Shown here one piece after another: positions 9,681 to 12,601 of a stretch of 12,601 nt of DNA. Both the position numbers and the translations under genes were made by a program. The stretch's first letter is position 1. Every line of letters begins with the position of its first letter. Source of the stretch: Paracoccaceae bacterium (GTDB lineage Bacteria > Pseudomonadota > Alphaproteobacteria > Rhodobacterales > Rhodobacteraceae); NCBI GenBank assembly GCA_003250135.1, contig QKHF01000159.1, positions 1 to 12,601 on the forward strand, read 5' to 3'. The notes beneath the pieces are model-generated. The model saw only the letters and a list, made by a program, of their open reading frames with translations, was not told where the DNA came from and made no database searches.

Positions 9681-9700
9681 ATGCGCACAACGTCGCGGTC
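9681..9700. repeat. Direct repeat copy 2 in the CBS/apbE intergenic region
   Basis: This copy reads ATGCGCACAACGTCGCGGTC, differing from copy 1 at two positions (G/C and C/G swaps). Downstream, both copies also share a GTCAG-AGA-AGA-like stretch if a three-base gap is allowed. It sits 72 bases before the preferred apbE start codon. Confidence 0.6.
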
Positions 9701-9758
9701 AGTAGACAGAACAAACTTCCATGGAGATAATCGCCCCTGTCAAATCTTTTGCGGGTCC

Positions 9759-9762
9759 GGAG
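9759..9762 (+). promoter_or_regulatory. Ribosome binding site deciding the apbE start
   Basis: GGAG is followed by a 9-base spacer and ATG at 9772. The upstream in-frame ATG at 9721 has no Shine-Dalgarno sequence and would put 17 extra residues in front of a clear twin-arginine signal. Confidence 0.6.
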
Positions 9763-9771
9763 ATCACAATA

Positions 9772-10809
9772 ATGCTTTCACGGCGAGACTTCATCCGCCA
9801 CGCCAACGGCGTCGCCATCGCGACCCCGTTCCTCAGCCTGGTCGGATGCGGAGACGGTGACGAGAACGATTTCCTTTCGTTTAACGGCCAGACCATGGGC
9901 ACGACCTTTAGCGTGAAGGTCGCGAAAGCCCCCGAAGCGCTCGACCGGCAAGCGCTGGCGGCCGAGATCCAGGCGACCCTCGACTCCGTCGACGGACGCA
10001 TGTCGACCTATCGCGCCGATTCGGAACTTTCCCGGATCAACGCCGCGCCAGCCGGCGCGACCACCGCCGTGTCCGCCGACACGGCCGAGGTCATCGGCGC
10101 CGCGCTGCGGGCCGCCGAACTGACCGGCGGCGCGTTCGACCCCACCATCGGCCCGCTGGTCGACCTGTGGGGCTTCGGCCCCAAGGGCGTCCGCCACAGC
10201 GCGCCCACCGCCGTCGAGATCGAGGCCGCCCGCTCCGCGGTGGACCATCGCCGGATCGCGGTGCAGGACGGCGCGGTCGGCAAGACCGCCGCTGACGCGC
10301 ATCTGGATCTTTCCGGCGTCGCCAAGGGCTATGGCGTCGACAAGGTGGCGGCTCTGCTCGAATCGAAGGGCGTCGCCAACTATCTGGTCGAGGTCGGCGG
10401 AGAGCTGCGGGCCAAGGGCCGCGCCGCCGGGGACCGCGCCTGGCGCATCGGCATCGAGAAGCCGAATCTCGCCGGCGGCGAATTCCAGCGCGTGCTGGAC
10501 CTGGACGGCGACGCGCTCGCCACGTCGGGCAACTATCGCATCTTCTTCGAGGATCACGGCAAGCGCTACGCCCACATCATCGACCCGCGCAGCGGCGCGC
10601 CGCTGGATCACGATCTCGCCTCGGCGACCGTCGTGGCGGCCTCGACGATGGAAGCCGATGCGCTGTCGACCTCGATGCTGGTTCTGGGACCGGAGGCCGC
10701 GATGGCCTTCGCGACCGAGCACGACATCGCGGCGTTCTTCATCGTCGGCCGGGACGGCGCGTTCACCGACGCCGCTTCGCCCGCCTTCGCGCGTCGCTTC
10801 AGCGCGTAA
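9772..10809 (+). CDS. apbE: FAD:protein FMN transferase ApbE, predicted Tat-exported lipoprotein
   Basis: ApbE cleaves FAD and attaches the FMN moiety covalently to Thr in target proteins on the periplasmic side; NqrB and NqrC from this locus are the obvious substrates. From ATG 9772 the product has 345 residues. The N-terminus has a twin-arginine motif S3-R-R-D-F-I, a hydrophobic stretch (about 12-24) and a lipobox L-V-G-C26, predicting a Tat-exported lipoprotein. Family motifs follow: M-G-T-T-F-S-V (42-48), E-L-S-R-I-N (85-90), D-L-S-G-V-A-K-G-Y-G-V-D (179-190), the G-G-E-L-R loop (209-213), H-I-I-D-P-R-S-G (268-275) and the Mg2+-site segment A-D-A-L-S-T with D296 and T300. The gene is divergent from the CBS/nqr genes and overlaps the flavin reductase gene tail to tail by 11 bases. 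An upstream ATG at 9721 lacks a ribosome site. Confidence 0.96.
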   Translation: MLSRRDFIRHANGVAIATPFLSLVGCGDGDENDFLSFNGQTMGTTFSVKVAKAPEALDRQALAAEIQATLDSVDGRMSTYRADSELSRINAAPAGATTAVSADTAEVIGAALRAAELTGGAFDPTIGPLVDLWGFGPKGVRHSAPTAVEIEAARSAVDHRRIAVQDGAVGKTAADAHLDLSGVAKGYGVDKVAALLESKGVANYLVEVGGELRAKGRAAGDRAWRIGIEKPNLAGGEFQRVLDLDGDALATSGNYRIFFEDHGKRYAHIIDPRSGAPLDHDLASATVVAASTMEADALSTSMLVLGPEAAMAFATEHDIAAFFIVGRDGAFTDAASPAFARRFSA

Positions 10810-11290
10810 GACCGGCGTAACCGCCGCGAAAGTACAAAAGCGGATCGGCCGCGCGTGGCGCTTTAAGCGCTGCGACGCGGCCGATCAGTATCAGGTGGTC
10901 GCCCGCCTCATGCGCCGCCTCCCGGCGGCAATCCAGCGCCGCCAGCGATTCCCGGAACACCGGGCTGCCCGTCGCCAGCGACTCCGTCTCCAGATCCTCG
11001 AACCCGTCCTCGGCCTCGCTCGCGAAGCGGTTCGAGAGCGCCTCCTGCCCCGCCGCCAGAAGGTTGACGGCGAAGGCCTCCGCTTCGGCGAAGCCTTCGT
11101 AATGGAACGCCTCCTTGCCGAGGCAGAACAGAATCAGCGGCGGGTCCAGCGAAACGGAAGAGAAGGAGTTGACCGTGATCGCCCGGCCCCGCCCGGTCCC
11201 GTCGCGCGTTGTCACCACGGCGATTCCGGTGGCGAAAGCGCCCAGCGCGCCGCGGAACTCGTCCGCCGAAAAAATCTGTTCGCCATGCAT
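10799..11290 (-). CDS. Flavin reductase-like FMN-binding domain protein
   Basis: The 163-residue product matches the flavin reductase-like split-barrel family (HpaC/RutF type, Pfam PF01613). Members reduce free FMN or FAD with NAD(P)H, often to supply a two-component monooxygenase. Visible family features are F-A-T-G-I-A-V-V-T-T near residues 18-28, T-V-N-S-F-S-S-V-S-L-D-P-P-L (about 39-52), the L-F-C-L strand and A-V-N-L-L (about 73-77), followed by a C-terminal G-D-H-L-I-L-I-G-R-V strand. The length is typical and no signal peptide is seen, so it should be cytoplasmic. It starts at ATG 11290 after a G-rich stretch. No monooxygenase partner is in view. The gene converges on apbE with an 11-base overlap (10799-10809). 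The specific electron acceptor and donor cannot be told from the sequence. Confidence 0.88.
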   Translation of the reverse strand: MHGEQIFSADEFRGALGAFATGIAVVTTRDGTGRGRAITVNSFSSVSLDPPLILFCLGKEAFHYEGFAEAEAFAVNLLAAGQEALSNRFASEAEDGFEDLETESLATGSPVFRESLAALDCRREAAHEAGDHLILIGRVAALKAPRAADPLLYFRGGYAGLTR

Positions 11291-11435
11291 CCGCCGCCCC
11301 CGTCACCGGCTATCCTTGCGGCAGGCCCTAGCAGAGGATGGCGCAAGATGGGAGGCTCTGTGACGAATTTCCGCCGCCCACGCGCCCGGGATTGCGCCAC
11401 TATGGCGATCCGAGCCGCCGCCTGAAGGAGCGTTC

Positions 11436-12601
11436 ATGCCGACCTACGTTCTGGCCATCGATCAGGGCACCACCTCCAGCCGCGCCATCCTGTTCGATGA
11501 GCGGATGCAGGTCGCCGCCATCGGGCAAGAGGAGTTCTCGCAACACTATCCCGCCCCCGGCTGGGTGGAGCATGACCCGGAAGAGATCTGGCAGACCACG
11601 ATCCGCACCTGCCGGCAGGCCATCGAGGCGGCGGGCGCCTCTCCGGCCGAGATCGCCGCGATCGGAATAACGAATCAGCGCGAGACCACGGTCGTCTGGG
11701 ACCGCGAGACGGGCGCGCCGATTCACCCCGCCATCGTCTGGCAGGACCGGCGCACCGCGGAGGTCTGCGCCGCCTTGCGAGCCGACGGCTGTGAGCCTCT
11801 GGTGGCCGAACGCACGGGGCTGCTGCTGGACCCGTATTTCTCGGGAACCAAACTGCGCTGGCTGCTGGACCATGTGGAGGGCGCGCGGACCCGCGCCGAG
11901 CGCGGCGACCTTCTGTTCGGCACCATCGACAGCTATCTGATCTGGCGGCTGACCGGCGGAAAAGTTCACGCGACCGACGCCACCAACGCCTCGCGCACGC
12001 TGCTCTACAACATTCACGAGGGCGTCTGGGACGGCGACATGTGCGCCTTGTTGGGCGCGCCGGGCGCCGTGCTGCCCGAGATTCGCGACTGCGCCGGTTC
12101 CTTCGGTGAAACGACGCCGGAGTTGTTCGGTCGCCCGGTCCCGATCCTGGGCGTTGCGGGCGATCAGCAGGCGGCGCTGATGGGCCAGGCCTGCTTCGAG
12201 CCGGGGATGATGAAATCGACCTACGGCACCGGCTGCTTCGCGCTGCTCAACACGGGCGCCCGCGCCGCGCCCTCCGCGAACCGTCTGCTGACCACCGTCG
12301 CCTACCAGCTCAACGGCGAGCGCGCCTACGCGCTGGAAGGCTCCATCTTCATCGCGGGCGCCGTGGTGCAGTGGCTGAGGGATGGACTGGCGCTGATCAG
12401 CGAGGCGTCGGAGACCCAAGCGCTTGCAGAGTCGGCGGACCCGGACCACCCGGTCTATCTGGTGCCTGCCTTCACTGGATTGGGCGCGCCGTACTGGGAT
12501 GCGGACTGCCGCGGCGCGATCTATGGCCTGACCCGAGGCACCGGCCGGGCTGAGCTGGCCCGCGCCGCGCTGGAGAGCGTCGGCTACCAGACCCGCGACC
12601 T
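11436..12601 (+). CDS. glpK: Glycerol kinase (N-terminal 388 residues; C-terminus beyond right edge)
   Basis: Glycerol kinase phosphorylates glycerol with ATP to sn-glycerol 3-phosphate in the cytoplasm. The FGGY-family N-terminus A-I-D-Q-G-T-T-S-S-R (7-16) is clear. Glycerol-binding residues are present: R82-E83 in T-N-Q-R-E-T-T, Y134 in D-P-Y-F-S-G-T-K, and the catalytic D243 in V-A-G-D-Q-Q-A-A-L. The FGGY signatures G-T-I-D-S-Y-L-I-W-R-L-T-G-G and S-T-Y-G-T-G-C-F also appear. The start at ATG 11436 has AAGGAG five bases upstream. The family length is about 495-500 residues, so about 110 are missing. The loop that binds the inhibitor fructose 1,6-bisphosphate in E. coli (G-G-K-G-G-T-R before the AGDQQ motif) is replaced by a shorter F-G-R-P-V-P segment. 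It is divergent from the flavin reductase gene. Confidence 0.97.
   Translation, partial: MPTYVLAIDQGTTSSRAILFDERMQVAAIGQEEFSQHYPAPGWVEHDPEEIWQTTIRTCRQAIEAAGASPAEIAAIGITNQRETTVVWDRETGAPIHPAIVWQDRRTAEVCAALRADGCEPLVAERTGLLLDPYFSGTKLRWLLDHVEGARTRAERGDLLFGTIDSYLIWRLTGGKVHATDATNASRTLLYNIHEGVWDGDMCALLGAPGAVLPEIRDCAGSFGETTPELFGRPVPILGVAGDQQAALMGQACFEPGMMKSTYGTGCFALLNTGARAAPSANRLLTTVAYQLNGERAYALEGSIFIAGAVVQWLRDGLALISEASETQALAESADPDHPVYLVPAFTGLGAPYWDADCRGAIYGLTRGTGRAELARAALESVGYQTRD

Larger units (their letters stand above)
9464..9771. promoter_or_regulatory. Divergent promoter region between the CBS gene (nqr side) and apbE
   Basis: This 308-base gap must hold the promoters for apbE on the plus strand and for the CBS gene, perhaps with nqr, on the minus strand. 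I could not identify a convincing -35/-10 pair for either. It contains near-identical 20-base direct repeats (9624-9643 and 9681-9700) and a small imperfect CCAC/GTGG inverted repeat (9600-9617). The apbE ribosome site GGAG is at 9759-9762. If the CBS protein starts at ATG 9550, the gap shrinks to 221 bases. Confidence 0.6.

Noticed and set aside
11400..12449. 349-codon minus-strand open frame opposite glpK
   Set aside because: It is a mirror frame of glycerol kinase, whose catalytic residues are all intact on the plus strand.

Overview
The window is high-GC, gene-dense bacterial DNA with strong G/C bias at third codon positions. The AcnA-type aconitase, the complete Na+-translocating NADH:quinone oxidoreductase (Na+-NQR) locus, the nqrM maturation gene and the general codon style suggest an alphaproteobacterium, probably a marine or sodium-tolerant one. 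That placement is inference from gene content and protein style; no rRNA or other marker is present.

Layout: the left edge (1-1959, minus) holds the N-terminal two thirds of aconitase. It is followed by a 590-base region (1960-2549) with no convincing gene but several inverted repeats and a weak minus-strand promoter-like pair. A 58-residue two-helix membrane protein (2550-2726, plus) ends at a bidirectional hairpin terminator (2738-2762) shared with the converging nqr operon. The core is the minus-strand operon nqrA-nqrB-nqrC-nqrD-nqrE-nqrF-nqrM (8927 down to 2783), tightly packed with overlaps at B/C, C/D and D/E. A small two-CBS-domain protein gene (9463-9020) lies just upstream on the same strand and could be the first gene of the transcript. 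Diverging from it is apbE (9772-10809, plus), encoding the flavin transferase that should attach FMN to NqrB and NqrC. A flavin reductase-like gene (11290-10799, minus) overlaps the end of apbE tail to tail. The right edge (11436-12601, plus) is the N-terminal part of glycerol kinase.

How it fits together: NqrA-F form the membrane sodium pump that oxidises NADH and reduces ubiquinone. NqrM is needed for iron loading of the Cys4 centre formed by NqrD and NqrE. ApbE uses FAD to flavinylate the Thr of the (S/T)GAT motifs of NqrB and NqrC. Both maturation factors are therefore encoded at this locus, but apbE is detached and divergent instead of lying inside the operon. The flavin reductase and CBS protein are neighbours whose connection to the pump is only suggested by position.

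I did not find a clearly undescribed system. The points most worth checking are the Ala-for-Ser change in the NqrC flavinylation motif, the CBS protein at the head of the nqr operon, the near-identical 20-base repeats in the CBS/apbE promoter region, and the small membrane protein at the operon's end.
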